This document shows positions 45,534 through 53,139 of a stretch of 64,000 nucleotides of DNA, one piece after another (position 1 is the stretch's first letter; the number at the start of each line of letters is the position of its first letter). Location of the stretch: the NCBI RefSeq assembly GCF_040543805.1, contig NZ_JBEUMS010000016.1, forward strand, positions 62,001 through 126,000. The letters run 5' to 3'. The position numbers and the translations under genes were made by a program. Source of the DNA: Arcicella rosea (GTDB lineage Bacteria; Bacteroidota; Bacteroidia; Cytophagales; Spirosomataceae). Below the pieces are notes generated by a model. It was not told where the DNA came from. It saw only the letters and a program-made list of their open reading frames with translations, and ran no database searches.

Positions 45534-45841
45534 TGGTAAAAAAACAAATTTATATTGGCAACCTGACTGTTTGAATTATCGACTGCAAGCTGTGAATTGG
45601 TAGCATGACTGTTTGAATTGACGACCCGACTGCTTGAATTGCCAACATGACTCTTAGAATTAACGACCCGATTGCTTGAATTGCCAACATGACTCTTAGA
45701 ATTAACGACCCGACTGCTTGAATTGCCAGCACGACTCTTAGAATTAACGACCCGACTGCTTGAATTACCAACATGACTCTTAGAATTAACGACCCGACTG
45801 CTTGAATTGCCAACACGACTCCCAGAATTAATAAAATACAT
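45530..45841 (-). CDS. Doubtful ORF of tandem heptapeptide repeats (NSxSxVx)
   Basis: 103 residues, almost entirely 13 copies of a seven-residue unit such as NSKSHVG and NSSSRVV, starting MYFINSGSRVG and ending with the hydrophobic INLFFYQ. The repeat comes from a 21-bp DNA unit. A second minus-strand frame is also open (units such as MLAIQAVGSLILR), while the third and all plus frames contain stops. No signal peptide or known domain. It lies directly against the terminator of the upstream gene and ends inside it. I think it is more likely a tandem array than a protein gene, but expression cannot be excluded. Confidence 0.25.
   Translation of the reverse strand: MYFINSGSRVGNSSSRVVNSKSHVGNSSSRVVNSKSRAGNSSSRVVNSKSHVGNSSNRVVNSKSHVGNSSSRVVNSNSHATNSQLAVDNSNSQVANINLFFYQ
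45568..45831. repeat. Tandem array of 21-bp units
   Basis: Twelve complete 21-bp units and one partial unit, of two alternating types: TGCTTGAATTGCCAACATGAC and TCTTAGAATTAACGACCCGAC, giving a 42-bp higher-order repeat in the central part. Copies differ by one or two bases; the units at 45568-45630 are the most degenerate. The GAATT core is present in every unit. It occupies the gap between the FMN oxidoreductase and the ABC-F gene. Confidence 0.9.
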
Positions 45842-45920
45842 TACAAAACATTAAAAAAGACGATGTGAATTTTCGAGATAATTCGATAAATATCGTTCAT
45901 TCATCTTTCCATAACCTCAA

Positions 45921-45954
45921 TTGACGGCTCTTTCGGCAATTTTCATTATCTTTG
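45921..45954 (+). promoter_or_regulatory. Candidate promoter of the ABC-F gene, implying a leaderless mRNA
   Basis: TTGAC at 45921 and TATCTTTG at 45947-45954 form a Bacteroidota-type -33/-7 pair with a slightly long spacing. The start codon is at 45959, only four bases after the -7 box, so transcription would begin at or next to the ATG. Confidence 0.4.
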
Positions 45955-45958
45955 TAGT

Positions 45959-47896
45959 ATGTTATCTATCAATAATCTTTCGTTTTATTTCGGTTCTCGC
46001 CCAATGTATGATGGGGCGAACTTACATATTAAGCCTAAAGACAAAATCGGTCTTATCGGGGCAAATGGTACTGGTAAATCTACTTTACTTCGTATAATAG
46101 ATGGTGAATACTTACCCGATGGTGGTAGTATTTCTAAGTCAGGCGACTGTACTATTGGTTTTTTAAATCAAGACTTACTTTCATATCAGAGTGACGATTC
46201 TATTCTTTCAGTGGCGATGCAAGCTTTTGAAAGACAGAACTTCTTACAAGCTGAAATCGATAAGGTTTTACATAAGATGGAAACCAATTTTGAAGATGAT
46301 GATGTCAATAAACTGGCTCGTTTTCAAGATGAATTTGATGCTTTAGGCGGATATACCATCCAATCTGAAGCAGAAGCAATTCTGGAAGGTTTAGGATTCA
46401 GCACCGAGGAATTAGCACAGCCTTTACAGAAGTTTTCTGGAGGTTGGAGAATGCGTGTAATGTTAGCAAAATTGCTTTTACAACGTCCTTCGCTATTGAT
46501 GCTAGATGAGCCTACCAACCACTTGGACTTACCGTCTATTCAATGGGTAGAAAACTATATCAATACTTATGAGGGAGCAATTATTGTTGTTTCTCACGAT
46601 AGATTTTTCTTAGATAACACCGTTACTACAATTGTTGAAGTAACGGGTTCGAAGTTGGTTTCTTATTCTGGCAACTATTCTTACTATATGGAAGAAAAAG
46701 CTTTGAGAAATGAAGTACAGAAAGGTGCTTACGAGAACCAACAACAAGCAATAAAGCAAACTGAAAAGTTTATTACTCGCTTCAAAGCAAAAGCTACTAA
46801 AGCTCGTCAGGTACAATCAAGGGTAAAAGCCTTAGAAAGATTAGAATTGATTGATGACGTTTTGGATGAAAATGCGAAAGTAAACTTCAAGTTCAACTTT
46901 GGTACTCAGCCAGGTCGCTTTATCATGCACTTGGAAGATATTACAAAGGCTTATGGACCAAAAAGGATTCTTACTAGCACCAATGCGGTTATCGAAAGAG
47001 GAGATAAAATTGCCTTGATTGGTGCCAATGGTAAAGGTAAATCTACGGTGTTGAGAATCATTGATGGTTCAGAGCAATTTGAAGGCGAACGTAAATTGGG
47101 GCATAATGTTATCGACTCATTTTATGCACAGCATCAGTTAGAAAGCTTAGACGTAAACAATACCCTGTTGGATGAATTGAAAATGACAGGAACAGGGAAG
47201 TTAGAAACAGAATTAAGAAGTATCTTGGGCTGTTTCTTGTTCTCAGGCGATGATGCTTTCAAGAAGATTAAAGTACTTTCAGGGGGTGAAAAATCAAGAG
47301 TAGCCTTGGCTAAAGTATTAATCTCGGAGGCTAACTTTTTGCTACTCGATGAGCCTACTAACCACTTGGACATGATGTCTGTGAACATCTTGATTCAAGC
47401 TTTACAACAGTACGAAGGTACTTATGTAGTGGTTTCTCACGATAGGTTCTTCGTTTCTGAAATTGCTAATAAGATTTGGTATATTGAAGACGAAGAGATT
47501 AAAGTATATCCAGGCACTTATGATGAATATGAAACTTGGATGGAACAACGTAGAATAGATGGAACACTTCCAAAAGAAGGTTCTCCGAAAAAGACTGTTG
47601 AGAAAGTTGTAGAGAAAAAGCCCGTTTTAGATGATTTTGCCAAAAAGGAAGCCCAAAAGAACCTAAAGAAGTTAAATCAGAAATTGACTGATGCAGAAAG
47701 CTTAATCGCAAAATTAGAAGCAGAGAAAGTCGAAAAAGAGAAAACCCTTGCCGACCCAATTACTTTTAACAATGCCGATACTTTGAAAAAAGAGAACATT
47801 GCATACCAAAAGATTCTCAATTCTTTAGAAGAAGCAAGCGATACTTGGGAAGCTGTAATGTTAGAGATTGAAGAAACAGAAAGTGTACTTCAGTAA
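45959..47896 (+). CDS. ABC-F family ATP-binding cassette protein
   Basis: 645 residues with two ABC domains in one chain and no membrane segments. Walker A motifs are GANGTGKST (about residues 34-42) and GANGKGKST; signatures are FSGGWRMR and LSGGEKSR; both Walker B motifs read LLDEPTNHLDL/M. A coiled linker between the domains (KFITRFKAKATKARQVQ) and a C-terminal coiled-coil (about residues 555-640, KKLNQKLTDAESLIAKLEAE) match Uup/EttA-like translation factors that bind the ribosomal E site. Resistance-type members exist, but nothing here points to that. Confidence 0.9.
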   Translation: MLSINNLSFYFGSRPMYDGANLHIKPKDKIGLIGANGTGKSTLLRIIDGEYLPDGGSISKSGDCTIGFLNQDLLSYQSDDSILSVAMQAFERQNFLQAEIDKVLHKMETNFEDDDVNKLARFQDEFDALGGYTIQSEAEAILEGLGFSTEELAQPLQKFSGGWRMRVMLAKLLLQRPSLLMLDEPTNHLDLPSIQWVENYINTYEGAIIVVSHDRFFLDNTVTTIVEVTGSKLVSYSGNYSYYMEEKALRNEVQKGAYENQQQAIKQTEKFITRFKAKATKARQVQSRVKALERLELIDDVLDENAKVNFKFNFGTQPGRFIMHLEDITKAYGPKRILTSTNAVIERGDKIALIGANGKGKSTVLRIIDGSEQFEGERKLGHNVIDSFYAQHQLESLDVNNTLLDELKMTGTGKLETELRSILGCFLFSGDDAFKKIKVLSGGEKSRVALAKVLISEANFLLLDEPTNHLDMMSVNILIQALQQYEGTYVVVSHDRFFVSEIANKIWYIEDEEIKVYPGTYDEYETWMEQRRIDGTLPKEGSPKKTVEKVVEKKPVLDDFAKKEAQKNLKKLNQKLTDAESLIAKLEAEKVEKEKTLADPITFNNADTLKKENIAYQKILNSLEEASDTWEAVMLEIEETESVLQ

Positions 47897-47936
47897 AGTT
47901 TAATTATTGACTTCAAGCTTTGAGTAATAATTTTCT

Positions 47937-47979
47937 AAAAACGCAAATAAACGGTAACCACTGCTTTATTTGCGTTTTT
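47937..47979 (+). terminator. Rho-independent terminator after the ABC-F gene
   Basis: AAAAACGCAAATAAA (47937-47951) and its complement (47965-47979) around a 13-base loop, ending in five T residues. Confidence 0.85.
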
Positions 47980-48085
47980 GATTTTAAACCTTTGTTCATT
48001 TACTTTCAGAATAATTTTATCCCCCTTTCGTTATTAGAAACATCTTGCTTTATCACTTAGACGCTCAATCCATTCGCTATTCTTT

Positions 48086-49384
48086 ATGAAAATTTCAACC
48101 ATCTTATTCTTATTATTGATTCCATTTACCTTTTTTGCGCAAAGAAAGAAAGCTCTACAATACGAGTCTAAAAAGATTATTTACGATAATCATACTTATG
48201 AACCTTACATTCGTACTGTTCAATTATATCCTTCTTTAAGTGCTACAAAAACACCTCAAGAAACCTTAAACCCACCTGTAATCAATTTACAGGAAAATCA
48301 AATTTTAAAACTAGAATTTGATTGTCTAGCCCCTGAATTTCAGAGTTTCAGAGTAAAGGTATTTCATTGTAATGCAGATTGGACACCTTCTGTTTTGAAT
48401 GACATTGAGTACTTGACGGAATTCAACGATTTTCCAATTAACGATTATAGAAATTCATTTGCTACTAAAATTCCATACACCCATTTTGCTGTAGAAATTC
48501 CTAAGACCAAATTAGCAGGTAACTACTTAGTAATGGTTTACAAAAATAGAAATGAAGACGACATCGTGCTTACTCGTAGATTTATGGTTTTCCAGAATCG
48601 TGTGGGTGTTGCTGGCAATGTTACTTTCCCGAACAATGTTCAGAAAAGACGTACTCATCAACAAGTAAATTTCAGTGTAAATTATAGTGGCTACGAAATC
48701 ATTGACCCTAAGCAAGATTTGAAAATTGTAATCCGTCAGAATTTTAGAGACAACAAGACTTTAACAAATCTAAAACCGTTTATGATTGACGCTTACAATC
48801 GTAAAATGGATTATCAGTTTTTTGAAGGAGAAAATCAACTAGAAGGCAGTAATGAATTTAGAATGTTTGATGGAAGAAGCACGCAACAAAAATTAGTCAA
48901 TATTGCTAGAATTGTTCAGGCAGAAAAAGAAAGTATTATAGAGGTTCGTCCAGAAAAACCACAAAATGGTTTGGCTTATGTAGCAACAAATGATTTCAAC
49001 GGAATGTACGTCATAGATAATTATGAAACCAATCGTGGCGATACAGAATCGGATTATGTAAGAGTAAGTTTTTTATTGAAAACAGATTCCCTAGAAAACA
49101 AAAAAGTATTCATTAACGGAGCTTTTAATGATTGGAAATTAACCGAAGTAAACCAAATGCACTATGTACCAGAAAGTGGCGCTTATGAAGCCTTTATTCA
49201 GTTAAAACAAGGAGTGTACAATTATTTGTACGTGACTAAAGATAATGAAGGAAATATCAGCGAAGCCGAATTAGAAGGCACACATTCACAAACTGAAAAT
49301 GTGTATGAAATTTTAATATACCATCGTTCAATTGGAACAAGAGCCGATGCTTTAGTAGGTTATACTTTGATTAAGAATCAATAA
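48086..49384 (+). CDS. Type IX secretion system Plug protein (DUF5103)
   Basis: 432 residues with a signal peptide (about residues 1-18, ILFLLLIPFTFFAQ). The first domain has YEPYIRTVQLYPSLSA, PPVINLQENQILKLEFDCL and VFHCNADWTPS, the pattern of DUF5103, whose first domain is known as the T9SS plug domain. In the SprA translocon the Plug closes the periplasmic end of the pore when PorV or cargo is absent. No lipobox is seen. A terminator-bounded single gene; the T9SS cargo gene at 13345 and the tail remnant at 28521 fit the presence of the pathway. Confidence 0.85.
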   Translation: MKISTILFLLLIPFTFFAQRKKALQYESKKIIYDNHTYEPYIRTVQLYPSLSATKTPQETLNPPVINLQENQILKLEFDCLAPEFQSFRVKVFHCNADWTPSVLNDIEYLTEFNDFPINDYRNSFATKIPYTHFAVEIPKTKLAGNYLVMVYKNRNEDDIVLTRRFMVFQNRVGVAGNVTFPNNVQKRRTHQQVNFSVNYSGYEIIDPKQDLKIVIRQNFRDNKTLTNLKPFMIDAYNRKMDYQFFEGENQLEGSNEFRMFDGRSTQQKLVNIARIVQAEKESIIEVRPEKPQNGLAYVATNDFNGMYVIDNYETNRGDTESDYVRVSFLLKTDSLENKKVFINGAFNDWKLTEVNQMHYVPESGAYEAFIQLKQGVYNYLYVTKDNEGNISEAELEGTHSQTENVYEILIYHRSIGTRADALVGYTLIKNQ

Positions 49385-49385
49385 A

Positions 49386-49419
49386 AAAAAGCCTTCCAAT
49401 GAATGTTGGAAGGCTTTTT
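49386..49419. terminator. Bidirectional terminator between Plug and ychF genes
   Basis: AAAAAGCCTTCCAA (49386-49399) and its complement (49406-49419) around a 6-base loop, with T-runs on either strand. Confidence 0.88.
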
Positions 49420-49438
49420 CTATCACTAAATATTGTTA

Positions 49439-50545
49439 CTACACGTTAAAACGGAAGTGCATAATATCACCATCTATTACAACGTATTCTTTTCCTTCTA
49501 CTGATAATTTACCTGCTTCTTTACAAGCACTTTCAGATTTATATTGCTGGTAATCAGCAAATTTAATTACTTCCGCACGGATAAAACCACGTTCAAAGTC
49601 TGAGTGAATAACACCCGCAGCGGCTGGAGCTTTCCAACCTTTTTGGATTGTCCAAGCACGCACTTCTTTCACACCTGCCGTGAAATAAGTAATCAAGTTC
49701 AATAAATAATATGAGCTACGGATTAGTTTATCTAAACCAGATTCAGTCAAATTATACTCTTCCAAAAACATTTGACGGTCGTCTTCATCTTCCATTTCAG
49801 CAATTTGTGCTTCTAAAGCAGCACAGATTACTACAACCTCTGCTCCTTCTTCAGCTACAGCAGCTTTCAATTGCTCTACATACTCGTTTGTACCTTTTGC
49901 AATAGAAGCTTCATCTACGTTAGCAACATAAATTACTGGTTTATCGGTCAATAAACATAAATCACCGATTGCTTCAAATTTAGCATCAGGCTCTAAACCT
50001 TGAACAGTTCTTGCAGATTTACCAGCTTCTAAAGTAGCTTTATATTGTTGAAGAATGGCTAATTGTGCTCTAGATTTTGCATCGCCAGCTTTGGCTGCAC
50101 GTTCTACTTTTTGAATTTTTTTATCGACAGATTCTAAATCTTTTAATTGTAATTCATAATCGATAATTTCTTTATCCGAAACAGGATTTACTCTTCCTTC
50201 TACGTGAACGATGTTATCATCAGAAAAACAACGAACAACGTGCAAGATAGCATCTACTTCACGAATGTTTGCCAAGAATTTGTTTCCCAAACCCGCACCT
50301 TGCGATGCACCTTTTACCAAACCCGCAATATCCATAAATTCAATAACCGTTGGTAAAACTCTTTGAGGGTTTACCAATTGTTCTAAAATATTAAGACGTT
50401 CGTCAGGAACTGTTACAATGCCAACATTAGGCTCGATTGTACAGAAAGGATAATTAGCGGCTTCCGCCTTATTTGAAGAAATTGCACTAAATAAAGTAGA
50501 TTTACCAACATTAGGCAAACCTACGATTCCACATTGAAGACCCAT
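49439..50545 (-). CDS. ychF: Ribosome-binding ATPase YchF
   Basis: 368 residues, typical. The P-loop is GLPNVGKS (residues 9-16); the G4-like motif is NVDE rather than NKxD, which gives the ATP rather than GTP preference of this Obg-family member. The switch segment DIAGLVKGASQGAGLGNKFL and a C-terminal TGS domain (IRAEVIKFADYQQYKS) are intact. YchF binds the ribosome and affects stress responses. It ends at a shared terminator with the Plug gene. Confidence 0.95.
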   Translation of the reverse strand: MGLQCGIVGLPNVGKSTLFSAISSNKAEAANYPFCTIEPNVGIVTVPDERLNILEQLVNPQRVLPTVIEFMDIAGLVKGASQGAGLGNKFLANIREVDAILHVVRCFSDDNIVHVEGRVNPVSDKEIIDYELQLKDLESVDKKIQKVERAAKAGDAKSRAQLAILQQYKATLEAGKSARTVQGLEPDAKFEAIGDLCLLTDKPVIYVANVDEASIAKGTNEYVEQLKAAVAEEGAEVVVICAALEAQIAEMEDEDDRQMFLEEYNLTESGLDKLIRSSYYLLNLITYFTAGVKEVRAWTIQKGWKAPAAAGVIHSDFERGFIRAEVIKFADYQQYKSESACKEAGKLSVEGKEYVVIDGDIMHFRFNV

Positions 50546-50905
50546 TTATCTACTTATTAATTTCAAAGATTTATAATATCAAGTATACCTCAAGACTAAA
50601 CATGCAAATAGAATATAACATAACTCTTGCTTATTATTGTGTGTTAAACTTTAGAAATCGAAGATTCTACTTCTAAGTTTATCAATTCATTTCTTGAAAA
50701 TTTGGGAATAATGAATCTGACAATGCAGCTAAATTTGAATTTTCATTCAAAAAGGAAGACTTATGGGGATTTTTACATTTTAACTATTTTTTGCAGATTA
50801 TAAGGTCTGTTTGAGCTTTTCTATGTGAGCAAAGTTACAAGTTTAATCCTACAACAACAAAAAAGCCTCTGAAAATTCAGAGGCTTATACAATTCTTCAA
50901 TTAGT
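50546..50905. other. Intergenic region, 360 bp
   Basis: No gene recognised. The part near 50546 is presumably the ychF promoter and leader, and the part near 50857-50886 is the terminator of the PUR-like gene. No TAnnTTTG on the minus strand is convincing. Confidence 0.5.
50857..50886 (-). terminator. Rho-independent terminator of the PUR-like gene
   Basis: AAGCCTCTGAA (50863-50873) and TTCAGAGGCTT (50876-50886) pair almost without a loop; the A-run before it is a T-run on the minus strand. Confidence 0.85.
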
Positions 50906-51232
50906 TTATTCCCATTTCAAATCGCTACCAAAACCACCTACAGCATCTTCATCTTCACGATTAAATTGCGTAAAATCTACATCTGGCAATAATTCATGCT
51001 TCACATGATCAACAGCTTCTTGTAGCCCTTCAACAAATTTATCAAAATCTTCTTTGTACAAGAACATTTTATGTTTTTCGTAAGCAAATCCATCATCCTT
51101 TTGATAACGGCGACTTTCAGTAATAGTAATGTAGTAGTCGTTTGAGCGGGTCGATTTCACATCAAAAAAATACGTTCGCTTTCCTGCTCTGATACGTTTC
51201 GAAAACAATTCTTCTCTTTCTCTTTCTTCCAC
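50906..51232 (-). CDS. DUF3276 (PUR-alpha-like) nucleic-acid-binding protein
   Basis: 108 residues. The PUR-like fold is marked by FSKRIRAGKRTYFFDVKSTR, then DYYITITESRR and KMFLYKEDFDKFVEGL. Bacteroidota and Borrelia have single-repeat relatives of eukaryotic Pur-alpha that bind DNA and RNA. The acidic tail (FNREDEDAVGGFGS) is unusual only in length. It has its own terminator and so is probably monocistronic. Confidence 0.85.
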   Translation of the reverse strand: MEEREREELFSKRIRAGKRTYFFDVKSTRSNDYYITITESRRYQKDDGFAYEKHKMFLYKEDFDKFVEGLQEAVDHVKHELLPDVDFTQFNREDEDAVGGFGSDLKWE

Positions 51233-51561
51233 TGTGCTATGACAATTTAGGGTTTACGGATTGGTAAAAATATAAATTTTCTGAATGTTTCAAAAGTTAA
51301 TCATAAAAAATAATTTCTGCTTCATCGTTTATCCTTTCTATACTAAGTTTTGAAGATTTATAACAGATTAGCTTTAAAAGCCTTTTATCTGAATCCATTT
51401 AAAGTAAAATACTTTATTTTTTGTGCTTAATTACTGTATTTCAAAATTATAAGCACTAAAATTTATATTTTTATTTCTCCCGAAAAAGGCTAGTTTTGTA
51501 TTCCAGTTTTGGTAGATAATGTGTAGAAAGCCCCTAAATTTAATCCACTAAATCACACAAA
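51233..51561. other. Intergenic region, 329 bp, between divergent genes
   Basis: AT-rich with no gene. A TAGTTTTG at 51491-51498 is a possible -7 box for the RlpA gene. No inverted repeat was noticed. Confidence 0.5.
51491..51498 (+). promoter_or_regulatory. Candidate promoter -7 element for the RlpA gene
   Basis: TAGTTTTG fits TAnnTTTG, 64 bp before the ATG; no clear -33 element. Confidence 0.3.
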
Positions 51562-52200
51562 ATGTCAAAACCACTTCTAGGAATTATTATAATTTTCTGC
51601 CTTTTCTGTTCTGTTAGCCATGCACAAAAATTAGGAGATGAATCTTATGGAATTTCCTCTTTCTATGCTCAGTATTTCTATCAAAAACCTACTTCAACAG
51701 GAGAAATACTTCAAAGAAATCAATATACTGCTGCGCACATGACTTTGCCCTTCGGAACGATGGTTGAAGTAACAAATCTTGCTAACAAGCGTTTTGTGAT
51801 TGTTAGAATCAATGACAGAGGACCTTTTAAACCGGGAAGAATTATTGATTTAACTGAAAATCCAGCAAAATGGCTAAAAATGACGAACAAAGGTCTTACC
51901 AAAGTTCGCCTGAAAGTAGTTGGTTTTGATGGAGACATCATGCTTGAACCTTATGATTCGTTGAGGTTGGTTGCTCCTCCGCATTTTGAACCTAAATTCT
52001 ATCAAAAAACTAAATTAAAGTATCATCGTTATTATCGCCTCAAAAAAAATTGGCAAAAACGCAAATACCCAAATCTCAAACATCGACGTTTAAAGGTAAA
52101 TTCTTATTTGAGAAGACTTTCAAAACAAAGAATTAAAGCTAAAAAAGTAGCAAAAGAGGCACAAAAAACAAAAATAATTCCTCCGAAAAAGAGTAAATAA
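51562..52200 (+). CDS. rlpA: RlpA-like lytic transglycosylase domain protein
   Basis: 212 residues with a signal peptide (about residues 1-21, IIIIFCLFCSVSHA). The double-psi barrel has GISSFYAQYFYQKPTSTGE, AAHMTLPFGTMVEVTNLAN and RINDRGPFKPGRIIDLT. The His and Asp (AAHM, NDRG) correspond to the residues needed for lytic cutting of denuded glycan. There is no SPOR domain; instead residues 150-212 form a very basic Lys/Arg-rich tail. The DUF58 gene starts 26 bp later, so the two are probably co-transcribed. Confidence 0.85.
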   Translation: MSKPLLGIIIIFCLFCSVSHAQKLGDESYGISSFYAQYFYQKPTSTGEILQRNQYTAAHMTLPFGTMVEVTNLANKRFVIVRINDRGPFKPGRIIDLTENPAKWLKMTNKGLTKVRLKVVGFDGDIMLEPYDSLRLVAPPHFEPKFYQKTKLKYHRYYRLKKNWQKRKYPNLKHRRLKVNSYLRRLSKQRIKAKKVAKEAQKTKIIPPKKSK

Positions 52201-52226
52201 TTAGTTCAATCAACAATTATAAAATC

Positions 52227-53126
52227 ATGGATTTAGCTCAAATACGCCAATATGGAAATATAGAATTCTTAGCCAAACAAATGGTAGAAGGTTTTATTAC
52301 AGGTCTTCATAAATCGCCATTTCATGGTTTTTCAGTTGAGTTTGCAGAACATCGTTTATATAATAATGGCGAAAGTACTAGACATATCGACTGGAAAGTA
52401 TTTGCTAAAACAGATAGAATTTATACCAAACGCTATGAAGAAGAGACAAATTTACGTTGCCATTTAATTATTGATACTTCGTCTTCGATGTATTATCCTG
52501 AAAAAACGAATGGGAAAATTGTGTTCTCTACTATGGCAGCGGCGGCTTTGGCTTATATGCTTCAAAAGCAAAAAGATGCTATTAGTTTGATTACTTTTTC
52601 ATCGTCAGTTGAGATTCAAACGCCGGTAAAATCGACGCCATCACACATTCATAAAATATTTCTGGATTTACAAAACTTACTTCAAAAACCAAAAGAACAT
52701 AAAAAAACGGAAGTGGCATCGGTGATTCATCAAATTGCTGAAAATATTCACAAACGTTCGTTAGTCATTCTTTTCAGCGATATGTTTGATGATATTGAAA
52801 ATGCTGAAAAGATTTTTTCTTCCTTACAACACCTAAAGCATAATCTTCATGAAGTATTGATTTTTCATGTTACAGACAAAAAGACAGAATCAGATTTTGA
52901 TTTTGATGATCGACCTTATGAGTTTATCGACTTAGAAAGTAATGAGAGTATTAAACTGAATCCTGCACAAGTAAAAGCGGAGTATCAAAAAACCTTACAT
53001 CAGTTTTATAAAGAACTCAAACTTCGTTGTGGACAATATAAAATTGATTTTATTGAAGCAGACATCGCTGAAGGCTTTGAGCAAATACTTTCAGCTTATT
53101 TGGTAAAAAGAGGGAAGATGAAGTAA
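52227..53126 (+). CDS. DUF58 domain protein with a von Willebrand A-like fold
   Basis: 299 residues. HGFSVEFAEHRLYNNGESTR and DWKVFAKTDRIYTKRYEEE are the DUF58 signature, followed by the MIDAS-like IIDTSSSMYYP (D-x-S-x-S) and SLVILFSDMFDD. In many Bacteroidota DUF58 genes follow a MoxR AAA+ gene and precede bat genes; here neither partner is present, and the gene follows rlpA instead. Likely a cytoplasmic chaperone-like factor for an envelope complex. Confidence 0.85.
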   Translation: MDLAQIRQYGNIEFLAKQMVEGFITGLHKSPFHGFSVEFAEHRLYNNGESTRHIDWKVFAKTDRIYTKRYEEETNLRCHLIIDTSSSMYYPEKTNGKIVFSTMAAAALAYMLQKQKDAISLITFSSSVEIQTPVKSTPSHIHKIFLDLQNLLQKPKEHKKTEVASVIHQIAENIHKRSLVILFSDMFDDIENAEKIFSSLQHLKHNLHEVLIFHVTDKKTESDFDFDDRPYEFIDLESNESIKLNPAQVKAEYQKTLHQFYKELKLRCGQYKIDFIEADIAEGFEQILSAYLVKRGKMK

Positions 53127-53139
53127 TTCCTTCATCTTC

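Noticed and set aside
45568..45831. CRISPR array
   Set aside because: Units are directly contiguous 21-mers with no unique spacers and no cas genes nearby.
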